A stretch of DNA of 64,000 bases from Bog-473 sp963717455 (GTDB lineage Bacteria; Actinomycetota; Acidimicrobiia; Acidimicrobiales; RAAP-2). The notes below the pieces were generated by a model. That model was not told the origin of the DNA and searched no databases. It saw only the letters and a list, made by a program, of their open reading frames with translations. The stretch lies in NCBI GenBank assembly GCA_963717455.1, contig OY970336.1:1550001-1614000 (forward strand), read 5' to 3'. A program made the position numbers and the translations under genes. Of the stretch, positions 16,127 through 24,978 are shown piece by piece (position 1 is the stretch's first letter; the number at the start of each line of letters is the position of its first letter).

Positions 16127-16891
16127 TTACCGGAGGACGCTGACGAGCTCTTCGATGCTGTCGATGACCGCGACCCGCTCCATCTGCTCCGGTGCTGGTC
16201 GCTCCGATGCGATCCAGACGGCGGACAGTCCGCAGGAGACCGCTCCCACGACATCTCTCTCCCAGCTGTCGCCGACCATCACTGCGTCTTCGGGCTGAAT
16301 GTGCAGCTTCGACAGAACGTCGGCGAACGCTGCCGGCGTCGGTTTCCCGACTCCCGTCTCCCCCGAGATGGAGAGACTCTCGAATCGAGGGGTCAGACCT
16401 GTGGCCTCGAGCTTCCGGCGTTGGATGTCCGACGGGCCATTGGTCAAGAGTCCCAGGCGAAAACGATCGCTCAGCTCTCTCACCGTCTGACCCGCCCCCT
16501 CCAGGAGGTGATGGCCGCTGGACTGCGCCTCCACGAAGACGTCGTGGGCGAGTTCTGCGAGGCCGAGGTCGAGGCTCACCGAGTCGAGGGCGGTCCGCCA
16601 CGCTTCACGTCGGTAGGTGGGCATCCACGCCTTCAGGCCGTCGAGGACGGGGTGGTTCCCCGCAAAGGTTGCCCACAGCCCCTCCCACGAGGCGATGCCC
16701 AGCTCCAGGCCGAGCTCGTAGTGGGGGCCCCAATGCCACGCCCTGCGGACGGCATCCCGAATGGGTGTGCCCGTCTGGGGGTTGTCCGCCATGCACAACT
16801 GACGGGCCACCTCGTTGAACGACGAATCCGCGGTCTGCTCCTCTTCGACAAGGGTGTCGTCCAGGTCGAAGATGACGACGGAGTGCGCCAC
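16127..16891 (-). CDS. HAD-superfamily phosphatase
   Basis: A 254-residue HAD hydrolase with all four motifs in order: FDLDDTLVE (nucleophile Asp and acid Asp), LLTNGPSD (Thr), GVGKPTP (Lys) and VGDSWERDVVGA (metal-binding Asp). The helical cap between motifs I and II fits subfamily IA. The substrate is a small phosphate ester that cannot be named from sequence. GTG 16891 was chosen because it begins three codons before motif I and has TAACGT seven bases upstream. Confidence 0.9.
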   Translation of the reverse strand: MAHSVVIFDLDDTLVEEEQTADSSFNEVARQLCMADNPQTGTPIRDAVRRAWHWGPHYELGLELGIASWEGLWATFAGNHPVLDGLKAWMPTYRREAWRTALDSVSLDLGLAELAHDVFVEAQSSGHHLLEGAGQTVRELSDRFRLGLLTNGPSDIQRRKLEATGLTPRFESLSISGETGVGKPTPAAFADVLSKLHIQPEDAVMVGDSWERDVVGAVSCGLSAVWIASERPAPEQMERVAVIDSIEELVSVLR

Positions 16892-16898
16892 GCAATGG

Positions 16899-16904
16899 AC
16901 GTTA
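16899..16904 (-). promoter_or_regulatory. Leaderless -10 element of the HAD gene
   Basis: On the minus strand TAACGT ends seven bases before GTG 16891. Confidence 0.55.
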
Positions 16905-17004
16905 TCGAGGGAGCTCCGGGCCCCCCGCATGCCGGCCTCGCGGCGACACACCGGCTGCGGCCTAGGCTCCTGCCAGAACACGCGTCGAGAGATTGGAATG
17001 AGCC

Positions 17005-17559
17005 ATGGCTGATGAATGGGGACCGTTGGGGACGCTTGCCGGTGAGTGGGAGAGCGACAAGGGCGGCCTGGACACCGCGTACTCGCACTCCCAGAGGAAG
17101 GTGCTGGGCAGCCCCTATCTGGAGAAGTGCACGATGAAACCGTTCGGCCCGGTCGACAACGGGGACCAGCACCTCTACGGCCTCGACTACAAGAGCGCCA
17201 TGTGGCGCGGCGACGAGGAGAATCCCTTCCACACCGAGGTGGGCTACTGGCTCTGGGATGCCGCGACCGGCGAGGTCATGAAGGGCTTCGTCGTGCCCCG
17301 CGGTATCACGACTCTGGCCGGTGGCACTGCAGCCGCAGACGCCACCACGTTCACCCTGAAGGCAGTGCACGGTGACGCCCAGTACGGCATCGGCGAGAAC
17401 AAGTATCTCGCCAAGAACGCCAGCACGCTCAGCTACGAGGTCACCATCACCCTGGGCGAGGACACCTGGTCCTACGACGAGGTCACCATGCTCCGGATGA
17501 AGGAGTTCGACGAGCCCCTCTCGCACACCGACCACAACACCCTGCGCCGGGTCGGGTAG
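17005..17559 (+). CDS. Nitrobindin/FABP-like heme-binding beta-barrel protein
   Basis: A 184-residue protein of the nitrobindin-like family (DUF1794, also called FABP-like). It begins GPLGTLAGEWESDKG, has the strand HTEVGYWLWDAATGEV, and ends with HTDHNTLRRVG, where a conserved histidine can coordinate heme in relatives. Members bind ferric heme and nitric oxide; whether this one does is inferred. ATG 17005 is the natural start. A TAGGCT about 40 bases upstream could serve as a -10. Confidence 0.82.
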   Translation: MADEWGPLGTLAGEWESDKGGLDTAYSHSQRKVLGSPYLEKCTMKPFGPVDNGDQHLYGLDYKSAMWRGDEENPFHTEVGYWLWDAATGEVMKGFVVPRGITTLAGGTAAADATTFTLKAVHGDAQYGIGENKYLAKNASTLSYEVTITLGEDTWSYDEVTMLRMKEFDEPLSHTDHNTLRRVG

Positions 17560-17646
17560 GTCGGCGGCCGATCGGGCGCCGTCGTGGAAGGACCTGCTCT
17601 TCGCGTGATGCCGCCGGCGCTCCTGGCCAGCGACCGCGGCGGGGGC

Positions 17647-17943
17647 TCAGGCCGTGACGACCGCCTCGTAGTGCTCCACCAGGGGGAATGGGTCGTAGAA
17701 GTGGTGCAGGGCCGCCCGCCAGTTCTTGTAGGCCGCCGAGCCCCGGAAGCCCTCGGTGTGGTCTTCGAGGCGTTCCCACTCCACCAGGAGCAAGAAGCGG
17801 CTCGGGCGCTCCCTGCAGCGCTCGACCCGTAGCGACACGAAGCCCGGGCTGCCCGCGATGAGGCCCTTTGCCCGCTCCATCGACGCGACGAACTCCTCTT
17901 CGCGTCCGGGCACGACGTCGAGCAGCGCGTGCTCGGTGATCAT
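17647..17943 (-). CDS. Antibiotic biosynthesis monooxygenase (ABM) domain protein
   Basis: A 98-residue ferredoxin-like alpha-beta barrel. It starts MITEHALLDVVPGREEEF, continues with SPGFVSLRVERC and FLLLVEWERLEDHTEGFRGS, and ends at ALHHFYDPFPLVEHYE, the usual ABM layout. Members include heme-degrading and quinone-forming monooxygenases; the cofactor-free fold gives no certain substrate. Its ATG overlaps the stop of the M20 gene (ATGA), so the two are translationally coupled at the end of the biotin carboxylase operon. Confidence 0.85.
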   Translation of the reverse strand: MITEHALLDVVPGREEEFVASMERAKGLIAGSPGFVSLRVERCRERPSRFLLLVEWERLEDHTEGFRGSAAYKNWRAALHHFYDPFPLVEHYEAVVTA

Positions 17944-19118
17944 GCGCTGAGCAGACGCTGGCGGAGCTCGGGGTCGGTGGCGGCGTCAATGGCCGTCCAG
18001 GCCAGCGCCACCGCGCCGTCGCGCACCGCGGCGTCGGCCGAGGGCGTCACACAGGCGGCGGCGAACTCGCGCTGGTGGTTGACGGCGCCTCGCGTCTCTA
18101 TGCCGATGAGGGGGTGGATGGTGGGCACGGCCAGCGACACGTTGGCCATGTCCGTCGAGAACGTCGGGAGCGGCGCCCCGGCGTCGTCTGCTTCGAAGTG
18201 CCGCCCCAGGGCCTCGGCATTGCCGCGGTAGGCGCGCAGCAGCTCCGGGTCCGCCTCCATGTGCGAGTACACGGGCGCCAGCTCCTCGTACTCGAGTGCG
18301 CACCCCGTGGCGAGTGCTCCCGCCTCGAAGCACGCGTCCACTCGGGGCCGCAACGCGGCGAGCCCGGCCGCAGTGGGGGAGCGGACCATGTACCGGGCCG
18401 TGATGGCAGCGGGGATGACGTTGGCGGCGGACGAGCCGTGCATGACCACTCCGTGGACCTGGTCCCCGGGCTGGAGCTGCTGTCGCAGCAGGCCGATCGC
18501 CACCTGAGCCACCGTGAGCGCGTCCTGGGCGTTGACGCCCTCCCAGGGCGCCGCCGACGCGTGCGCCTCGCGCCCGGTGTAGCTGACGTCGAAGTGCGCC
18601 ACTGCGAGGCAGCTGCCCGTCATGCGTTCGGTCGGCCAGGGGTGGACCATCATGGCGGCGTGGACGCCTGCGAAGGCGCCCCGTTCGAGCATCAGGATCT
18701 TCCCGCCACCGCCCTCCTCGGCCGGCGTGCCCAGGACCCGCACCGCCAGCCCGACTTCGTCCGCCACGGCGGAGAGGGCCAGGCCCGCACCGACTGCGGT
18801 GGCGGCGATGATGTTGTGCCCGCAGGCATGGCCCACGTCGGGCAGCGCGTCGTACTCGGCACAGACGGCGACTACGAGATCGCCTCCCCCCGACCTCGAT
18901 TCGAGCGCCGTCGGGAGGTCGTACACCCCCTCGGTGACCTCGAGCCCTCCGGCCCGCATCGTCTCGGCCACCGCCCGGGCAGAGACGGTCTCCGCGAAGC
19001 ACAGCTCGGGTGTCGTGTGGAGGAAGTGGCTGAGCGAGACGAGCTCGTTCAGGTGCTCGTCGACGACCGCTGCGGCCGCCGCCTTCGCCGCCGAGGCGCG
19101 GGCCGTCCCGGCGCTCAC
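17940..19118 (-). CDS. M20-family amidohydrolase (AbgB-like)
   Basis: A 392-residue metal-dependent amidohydrolase. LHTTPELCFAETVSA opens the catalytic domain; metal ligands appear in the HACGHN loop, in GTPAEEGGGGK and in VHPWPTER. The dimerisation domain begins at AHFDVSYTGREAHASA. Homologs split aminoacyl or p-aminobenzoyl amides; the exact substrate is unknown. The GTG start follows the biotin carboxylase stop with no gap (TAGGTG), so all three genes of this strand form one operon. Confidence 0.9.
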   Translation of the reverse strand: MSAGTARASAAKAAAAAVVDEHLNELVSLSHFLHTTPELCFAETVSARAVAETMRAGGLEVTEGVYDLPTALESRSGGGDLVVAVCAEYDALPDVGHACGHNIIAATAVGAGLALSAVADEVGLAVRVLGTPAEEGGGGKILMLERGAFAGVHAAMMVHPWPTERMTGSCLAVAHFDVSYTGREAHASAAPWEGVNAQDALTVAQVAIGLLRQQLQPGDQVHGVVMHGSSAANVIPAAITARYMVRSPTAAGLAALRPRVDACFEAGALATGCALEYEELAPVYSHMEADPELLRAYRGNAEALGRHFEADDAGAPLPTFSTDMANVSLAVPTIHPLIGIETRGAVNHQREFAAACVTPSADAAVRDGAVALAWTAIDAATDPELRQRLLSA

Positions 19119-20876
19119 CTACTCGATGACCGCCACGACGTCGCCGGCCCCGACCGAGTCGCCGGCGCTCACCCGTACCTCTTTGATGACACCGTCCTTT
19201 TCCGCCGCGACGGCGTTCTCCATCTTCATTGCCTCCAGGAGGCAGATCGCCTGGCCCACCTCGACGACGTCGCCCACCGAGACCAGCACCTTGACGATCG
19301 TGCCCTGCATCGGGACAGTGACCTGCCCCGAACCGGAGCCGGTCACCGCCGACGCGGCGGCCCGCTTCGGGCGCCCGGCGGCCCGCCCGGGAGCGGCAGC
19401 CGGGCCCAGGTCGGGCACCCAGAGCCGCACCGAGAAGCGCCGCCCGTCGACCTCGGCTGTGACGTCACGCTGGACCGTCGGCACCTCGTCCTCCGCCGGG
19501 GCCGGGGTGCTCGCCGGCTTCGCCACCAGGTCGCTCAGGTCGAGGGTCTCCTCGACCCACTTGGTCGAGTGCTTCGCCGCTGCGAAGTCGGGGTGGCTCA
19601 GGATGGCCTCGTGGGCGGGCAGCGTCGTGGCAACGCCGGCCACGCGGGTCTCGGAGATCGCCCGCAGCATGCGCCGGCGCGCCGCCTCGCGATCGGGCGC
19701 CCAGACGATCAGCTTGGCGATCAGGTTGTCGTAGTACTGCGAGATCGTGTCCCCCGCCTCGTAGCCCGCGTCCAGCCGCACCCCGGGGCCCGACGGCTGG
19801 CGGAACGCCGTCAGGGTGCCCGGCGAGGGCGAGAAGCGGCCACCACTCGGGTCCTCGGCGTTGATCCGCGCCTCAATGGCGTGCCCGTGGCGGCGGATGT
19901 CCTTCTGCGTGAAATCGAGGGGCTCACCGGACGCGATGCGGATCTGCCAGGCGACGAGGTCGAGGCCGCAGACGAGCTCGGTGACCGGGTGCTCCACCTG
20001 CAGCCGCGTGTTCATCTCGAGGAAGTAGAACTCCCCGTCCTGGTAGAGGAACTCGACCGTGCCGGCGTTGTAGTAGCCGCAGGCCTCAGAGACCTTCACT
20101 GCCGCGGTGCCCATGGCGTGGCGGACCTCCTCGGGGAAGTCGGGCGCCGGGCTCTCCTCGACCAGCTTCTGGTGACGCCGTTGGGCCGAGCAGTCACGCT
20201 CGCCGAGCCACAGCGTGTGGCCGTGCTGGTCCGCCAGCACCTGCATCTCCACGTGCCGGGGCCAGGCGAGGTAGCGCTCGAGGTAGATCTCCGGGCGACC
20301 GAAGTAGGCCTGGGCCTCGCGGGCCGCCGCCTCCATGGCCTCGGCGGCGTCCTCCGCGGCGGCAACGACCTTCATGCCGCGCCCGCCGCCGCCGTAGGCG
20401 GCCTTGATGGCGACCGGCCACCCGTGCAGGTCACCGAACGCCACGACCTCGTCGGGTGAGGTGAGCGGCTCGGAGCGGCCAGGGACGCCGGCCACGCCGA
20501 CCTTCTCGGCCGCCAGGCGGGAGCTGATCTTGTCGCCCATGACTTCGATCGCCTCAGGCGGTGGGCCGATGAACGTGACGCCACGCTCTGTGATGGCGCG
20601 GGCGAAGTCGGTGTTCTCGGAGAAGAAGCCGTAGCCGGGGTGGACCCCGTCGGCGCCGCTCTGCTCGATGGCGTGCAGGATCGCCTCAGTGTCGAGGTAG
20701 CTCTCGGCCGCGGTCTCGCCGCCGAGGGCGTAGGCCTCGTCGGCCATGCGCACGTGCAGGGCGTCGCGGTCGAGGTTGGAGTAGACGGCCACGGTCCCTA
20801 TGCCGAGCTCACGGCAGGTCCGGATCACCCGGACGGCGATCTCGCCGCGGTTTGCAATCAGGATCTTCTCGAGCAC
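19119..20876 (-). CDS. Acyl-CoA carboxylase alpha subunit (biotin carboxylase + BCCP)
   Basis: The 585-residue subunit carboxylates its own biotin with ATP and bicarbonate and hands the carboxyl to a separate carboxyltransferase, making malonyl- or methylmalonyl-CoA. ILIANRGEIAVRVIRT, the ATP-grasp loop AYGGGGRGMK, EMNTRLQVEHPVTE and the C-terminal biotinyl motif EAMKMEN are all present. A proline/alanine linker joins the halves. GTG 20876 is preferred because GAGGAAAGG lies six bases upstream; GTG 20909 is also open. No beta subunit is next to it. It is divergent from birA, whose product attaches the biotin. Confidence 0.94.
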   Translation of the reverse strand: MLEKILIANRGEIAVRVIRTCRELGIGTVAVYSNLDRDALHVRMADEAYALGGETAAESYLDTEAILHAIEQSGADGVHPGYGFFSENTDFARAITERGVTFIGPPPEAIEVMGDKISSRLAAEKVGVAGVPGRSEPLTSPDEVVAFGDLHGWPVAIKAAYGGGGRGMKVVAAAEDAAEAMEAAAREAQAYFGRPEIYLERYLAWPRHVEMQVLADQHGHTLWLGERDCSAQRRHQKLVEESPAPDFPEEVRHAMGTAAVKVSEACGYYNAGTVEFLYQDGEFYFLEMNTRLQVEHPVTELVCGLDLVAWQIRIASGEPLDFTQKDIRRHGHAIEARINAEDPSGGRFSPSPGTLTAFRQPSGPGVRLDAGYEAGDTISQYYDNLIAKLIVWAPDREAARRRMLRAISETRVAGVATTLPAHEAILSHPDFAAAKHSTKWVEETLDLSDLVAKPASTPAPAEDEVPTVQRDVTAEVDGRRFSVRLWVPDLGPAAAPGRAAGRPKRAAASAVTGSGSGQVTVPMQGTIVKVLVSVGDVVEVGQAICLLEAMKMENAVAAEKDGVIKEVRVSAGDSVGAGDVVAVIE

Positions 20877-20923
20877 GCTGGGCCTTTCCTCAGTGAGGCG
20901 GGCCTTCACAATTGCACGCGCCG

Positions 20924-20929
20924 TATGGT
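20924..20929 (+). promoter_or_regulatory. Leaderless -10 element of birA
   Basis: TATGGT ends seven bases before ATG 20937, within the 60-base gap to the divergent biotin carboxylase gene. Confidence 0.6.
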
Positions 20930-20936
20930 GTCTGCC

Positions 20937-21683
20937 ATGTCACCTGCGCAGTGGGAGATCCGCTGGCTGGACGAGGTGGACTCCACCAACACCTATGTCC
21001 GCGCCCGCGCCCGCGAAGGCGCCCTTGAGGGTCTAGTGGTCGTGGCCGACTACCAGACGGCCGGCCGGGGGCGGCTCGACCGACGCTGGGAGTCACCCCG
21101 GGGGGCGAACCTGCTGGCCTCGGTCCTGTTGCGCCCCCACTGCGACGGGACCGACGTGCACCTGTGCACGGGGGCGCTGGCGCTGGCGGCGGCCGACGCC
21201 TGCCGCGAGGTCGCGGGGGTCGAGCCGGTGCTCAAGTGGCCCAACGATCTCCTGGTGGGGGAGTCCAAGTTGGCCGGGGTCCTCGCCGAGGCGGAATTCT
21301 CGGGCGGCGCCCTCGCCGCAGTGGTGATCGGCATCGGTATCAACGTGGCCTGGCCGGGGCCGGAGGGGGCGGGGGGCACCTGCCTGGACGACCTGGGCGG
21401 GACGGCGGAGCCGGTGGACCGCCGGGTTCTTCTCGAATGCCTGCTGGGGGCGCTCGCCGCACGTCGTCCCCTTCTCGAGGAGGCGAGCGGCCGGGCCGCC
21501 CTGGCCGACGAGGTGCGCCGGCGCTCCGCCACGCTGGGCCAGCAGGTGCGGGTCACGCTCCCCGAGGAACAGCTCACGGGGCTGGCCGCCGCCATCGACG
21601 ACGCGGGGCACCTGGTGGTGGAGACGGCCTCGGGGCCCCGCACGGTGACCGCCGGCGACGTGGTGCACCTTCGTCCCGGCTGA
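20937..21683 (+). CDS. birA: Biotin--[acetyl-CoA-carboxylase] ligase
   Basis: The 248-residue enzyme makes biotinyl-AMP and attaches biotin to the EAMKMEN lysine of carboxylases such as the one encoded next door. EVDSTNTYVRARA, the biotin-binding loop QTAGRGRLDRRWESP and KWPNDLLV are diagnostic. There is no N-terminal helix-turn-helix, so it is the non-regulatory form. The C-terminal SH3-like domain ends VTAGDVVHLRPG. ATG 20937 is supported by a TANNNT box. Confidence 0.94.
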   Translation: MSPAQWEIRWLDEVDSTNTYVRARAREGALEGLVVVADYQTAGRGRLDRRWESPRGANLLASVLLRPHCDGTDVHLCTGALALAAADACREVAGVEPVLKWPNDLLVGESKLAGVLAEAEFSGGALAAVVIGIGINVAWPGPEGAGGTCLDDLGGTAEPVDRRVLLECLLGALAARRPLLEEASGRAALADEVRRRSATLGQQVRVTLPEEQLTGLAAAIDDAGHLVVETASGPRTVTAGDVVHLRPG

Positions 21684-21710
21684 GGCCGGGGAGGCCATGT
21701 GGGGCCGGGC

Positions 21711-21716
21711 TAACAT
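21711..21716 (+). promoter_or_regulatory. Leaderless -10 element of the rmlB gene
   Basis: TAACAT ends nine bases before ATG 21726, a slightly longer spacing than in the other cases. It probably drives the whole nucleotide-sugar operon to about 28.6 kb. Confidence 0.5.
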
Positions 21717-21725
21717 TGCCGCTCT

Positions 21726-22736
21726 ATGCGCCTTCTCGTGACGGGAGGTGCCGGTTTCATCGGGTCCAATTTCGCCCGCTACTGGGTCGAACAGCACCCC
21801 GAGGACCATGTCGTCGTCTACGACGTGCTCACCTACGCCGGCAACCGACCCAACCTGTCCGACATCGACGACCGGATCGTCTTCGTGCAGGGGGACATCT
21901 GCGACCCGCAGGCGGCGGAGAAGGCGTTGCGGGGGGAGGGGATCGACACGATCGTCCACTTCGCTGCCGAGTCGCACAACTCCTTGGCCGTGCTCAACCC
22001 CGGCCTGTTCTTCCGGACCAACGTGCTCGGGACCCAGACCATGCTCGAGGCTGCCCGCCAGGTCGGCGTCGCCCGCTTCCACCACGTCTCGACGTGTGAG
22101 GTCTACGGGGACCTGCCGCTCGACACAGACGATGTCTTCACCGAGGACTCGCCCTACCGCCCCCGCACCCCCTACAACGCCTCCAAGGCCGGTGCGGACC
22201 ACGCGGTGCGGGCGTACGCCGAGACCTACGGACTGCCCATCACGATCACCAACTGCGCCAACAACTACGGCCCCTACCAGTTCCCCGAGAAGCTGATCCC
22301 GCATTTCTGCGCGCTGGCTCTCGACGACCAACCGCTCACGCTCTACGCGAGCACGGAGAACCGCAGGGAATGGCTGCACGTCTACGACCACTGCACGGCC
22401 ATCGATGCCGTGCTTGCCCGCGGCCGGGTCGGTGAGACGTACCACGTCGGCAGCGGCGTCGAGGCCTCCATCATGGAGGTCGCCGACCGGATCCTCGCCG
22501 CGCTCGGCAAGCCGGAGTCGCTCAAAACGATCGTGCCAGACCGCCCCGGCCACGACCGCCGCTACGTCCTCGACGCCTCGAAGCTGCGGCGCGAGCTCCA
22601 CTGGGAGCCCTCCATCGAGTGGGAGCAGGGACTGTCGGACACCGTGCAGTGGTACGCCACGCATCGAGAGTGGTGGGAGCCGCTGGCGGCCCGGGCCCCC
22701 GTCGTCGAAGGGGCCTGGGGAGCCGGAGGGAGCTGA
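21726..22736 (+). CDS. rfbB: dTDP-glucose 4,6-dehydratase-like
   Basis: An extended SDR of 336 residues, probably making dTDP-4-keto-6-deoxyglucose. It has TGGAGFIGSNF for NAD, the YNASK pair (Tyr150, Lys154), NCANNYGPYQFPEKLIP and a WLHVYDHC segment typical of RmlB. Two points are odd. The catalytic T-D-E triad reads Thr123-Cys124-Glu125, so the Asp is Cys, and the usual H-V-D-R-S motif reads HNSLAV. A related dehydratase with another substrate is therefore possible. The neighbouring rmlD-like gene supports the rhamnose assignment. Confidence 0.82.
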   Translation: MRLLVTGGAGFIGSNFARYWVEQHPEDHVVVYDVLTYAGNRPNLSDIDDRIVFVQGDICDPQAAEKALRGEGIDTIVHFAAESHNSLAVLNPGLFFRTNVLGTQTMLEAARQVGVARFHHVSTCEVYGDLPLDTDDVFTEDSPYRPRTPYNASKAGADHAVRAYAETYGLPITITNCANNYGPYQFPEKLIPHFCALALDDQPLTLYASTENRREWLHVYDHCTAIDAVLARGRVGETYHVGSGVEASIMEVADRILAALGKPESLKTIVPDRPGHDRRYVLDASKLRRELHWEPSIEWEQGLSDTVQWYATHREWWEPLAARAPVVEGAWGAGGS

Positions 22737-22739
22737 GCG

Positions 22740-23666
22740 GTGCGGATCCTCATCACGGGGGCCGACGGGCAGCTGGGCCGCGACGTGCGCGACGCCCTGG
22801 TGGGCCAGGTTCCGGCTGGTGGGCGCCGGTGTGCTCTCCTCGGACCGGAGGGGCCGCGGCCTGGTCTCAACCACGAGGTGCTCGCCACCGATATAGGAAC
22901 CATGCGGGTCGACGACCGTGACGCCGTACTGGACGTCTTTACGGCATTCCAGCCCGAGCTCGTCCTCCACGGAGGGGCGCTTACAGCGGTCGAGCTGTGC
23001 GAGACCGAGGTGGACACCGCTTTCGCCGTGAATGCCGTCGGCACCCGCCACGTCGCCGAAGCTGCGGCCCTCGTGGGTGCGCACATGGTCTACGTCTCCA
23101 CCGACTACGTCTTCGACGGCACGGCCGGGCGCCCTTACCGGGAGTGGGACGCGCCCTGCCCCTCCTCGGTGTACGGCGCCTCCAAGCTGGCGGGCGAGCG
23201 CGAGTGCCACCCCGGCTCGACGATCGTGCGCACGAGCTGGCTGTGCGGTGCCCATGGCGCCAACATGGTGGCGACCGCGCTCCGCCTGGCCGACGGCGAG
23301 GGGGAGCTCCGTTTCGTCGACGACCAGCACGGGTCGCCGACGTTCACCGCCGACCTGGCGCCCGCCGTCGTCACCCTCGGCCTCGACCGTCGCCCGGGCA
23401 TCTTCCACGTCACCAACGGCGGCGCCACGACGTGGTGGGGCTTGGTGCGAGCGGTGCTGGCGGAGGCCGGTGCCGACCCCGACCGGGTGAAGCCAATCGC
23501 GACGGCCGAGCTCGACCCGCCCCTCCTGGCGCCGCGCCCTGCCTACTCGGTGCTGGACAACATGGCGCTGCGCCTCAGCGGGCTCCCCGCGCTGCCCGAC
23601 TGGCAGGACGGCCTGTCCCGGCTCGTCCCTGCCCTGCGCGCACAGCAGCAGGAGTCGGCCGCTTGA
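22740..23666 (+). CDS. rfbD: dTDP-4-dehydrorhamnose reductase
   Basis: The 308-residue SDR reduces dTDP-4-dehydrorhamnose to dTDP-rhamnose. ITGADGQLGRDV, VSTDYVFDGTAGRPY, the catalytic YGASK and TIVRTSWLCG follow the RmlD pattern. The GTG start sits three bases after the dehydratase stop, with GGAGGG overlapping the end of that gene. rmlA and rmlC are not in the window. An insert with several prolines and glycines after residue 25 is longer than in most relatives. Confidence 0.9.
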   Translation: MRILITGADGQLGRDVRDALVGQVPAGGRRCALLGPEGPRPGLNHEVLATDIGTMRVDDRDAVLDVFTAFQPELVLHGGALTAVELCETEVDTAFAVNAVGTRHVAEAAALVGAHMVYVSTDYVFDGTAGRPYREWDAPCPSSVYGASKLAGERECHPGSTIVRTSWLCGAHGANMVATALRLADGEGELRFVDDQHGSPTFTADLAPAVVTLGLDRRPGIFHVTNGGATTWWGLVRAVLAEAGADPDRVKPIATAELDPPLLAPRPAYSVLDNMALRLSGLPALPDWQDGLSRLVPALRAQQQESAA

Positions 23667-23693
23667 CGGCGCCGCGACCGCGCAACGCAGCAC

Positions 23694-24978
23694 ATGGTGG
23701 CCGTGATCGGCGCCGGCTACGTCGGCCTGCCCACGGCGGCCACGCTGGCGCACTTCGGGCATGCCGTCGTCCTGGCCGAGCGAGATCCGGCGCGGCTGAC
23801 CGCTCTGCGCTCCGGCCGCATGCCGATCGTCGAGGTCGGGCTCGACGACTTGGTGGCGGGCGGCGTGGCTGCCGGGACCCTGTCCTTCACCGATTCTGCG
23901 GTCGATGCGGTGGTCGGGGCGGAGTTCGTCTTCCTCTGCGTGCCCACGCCCCAGAGCGCCGACGGCTCGGCCGACCTGTCTTACGTCGAGGCAGCGGCAA
24001 AGGACATCGCGAGCCACCTCGAGCCCGGCGCGATCGTGGTCAACAAGTCGACGGTTCCCGTCGGCTCGGCCACCATGGTCGAACAGGTCATCGGCCGGCC
24101 CGACGTCGCGCGTCGTCTCCAACCCCGAATTCCTCCGCGAGGGCACCGCCGTGCACGACAGCCTCAATCCGGACCGGATCGTCGTGGGTGCCGACGACTC
24201 CCAGGCGGCCGCCAAGGTGGGCGAGCTCTTCTCATCGACCTCGGCCCCGCTCATCGTCACCGACGCCACGACCTCGGAGACGATCAAGTACGCGTCCAAC
24301 GCGTTCCTCGCCACCAAGCTCAGCTTCGTCAACGCGCTGGCGGGTCTGTGCGAGGAGGTCGGGGCAGACGCCCGCGACGTCCTGCTCGGGCTCGGCTACG
24401 ACAAGAGGATCGGCTTCGAGTTCCTCCGCCCCGGTCCGGGTTGGGGCGGCTCGTGCCTGCCCAAGGACACGCGGGCCCTGCTCCACATCGCCCGGGAGTC
24501 GGGCTACGACTTCTCGCTGCTGGCCGGCGCCATCGCCTCCAACGACGAGCAGCTGACCCGCGTGGTCTCCAAGGTCGAGGCTGCCTGTGGCGGCTCGGTG
24601 GACGGGGCGACGCTGGGGGTGTGGGGCCTCACCTTCAAGGCAAACACCGACGACCGGCGCGACTCGCCCAGCCTGCAGATCAGCCACCGCCTCAAAGAGC
24701 TGGGGGCGACGGTGCAGGCGTTCGACCCCACGGTCGACGCCGAGGCCGACCCACCCGACGACCTGCGCGGCCTGCAACTGCGGGCCGACCCCTACGAGGC
24801 GGTGACCGGGGCGCGAGCGCTCGTGGTGCTGACCGAGTGGGACGAGTTCCGCTGGCTCGATCTCGGCCGGGTCCTCGCCGTCATGGCCGAGCCCTGCATC
24901 GTCGACGCCCGCAACCTGCTCGACCCCGCCGCGGTGCGGCGCATGGGCTTCCACTACGCCGGGATCGGGCGCCGGTGA
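23694..24978 (+). CDS. UDP-glucose/nucleotide-sugar 6-dehydrogenase (one-base frameshift)
   Basis: It oxidises UDP-glucose to UDP-glucuronate. The first frame gives VAVIGAGYVGLPTAATLAHFG, FLCVPTPQ and VVNKSTVPVGSA; the second continues SNPEFLREGTAVHD, ASNAFLATKLSFVNA and the catalytic-cysteine motif GWGGSCLPKDT through LTEWDEFRWLDL. The frames join at 24110-24111. Removing one C there restores a continuous reading across G-R-P-D-V-A-V-V-S-N-P. Both halves are otherwise perfect, so a sequence error is more likely than decay. The stop overlaps the next gene by four bases. Confidence 0.86.

Noticed and set aside
18075..20459. A 794-codon open frame on the plus strand
   Set aside because: Antisense to the M20 and biotin carboxylase genes; rich in Arg, Gly and His with no recognisable domain.
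21093..24332. A 1079-codon open frame on the minus strand
   Set aside because: Antisense to birA, rmlB, rmlD and ugd, each with clear motifs on the plus strand.
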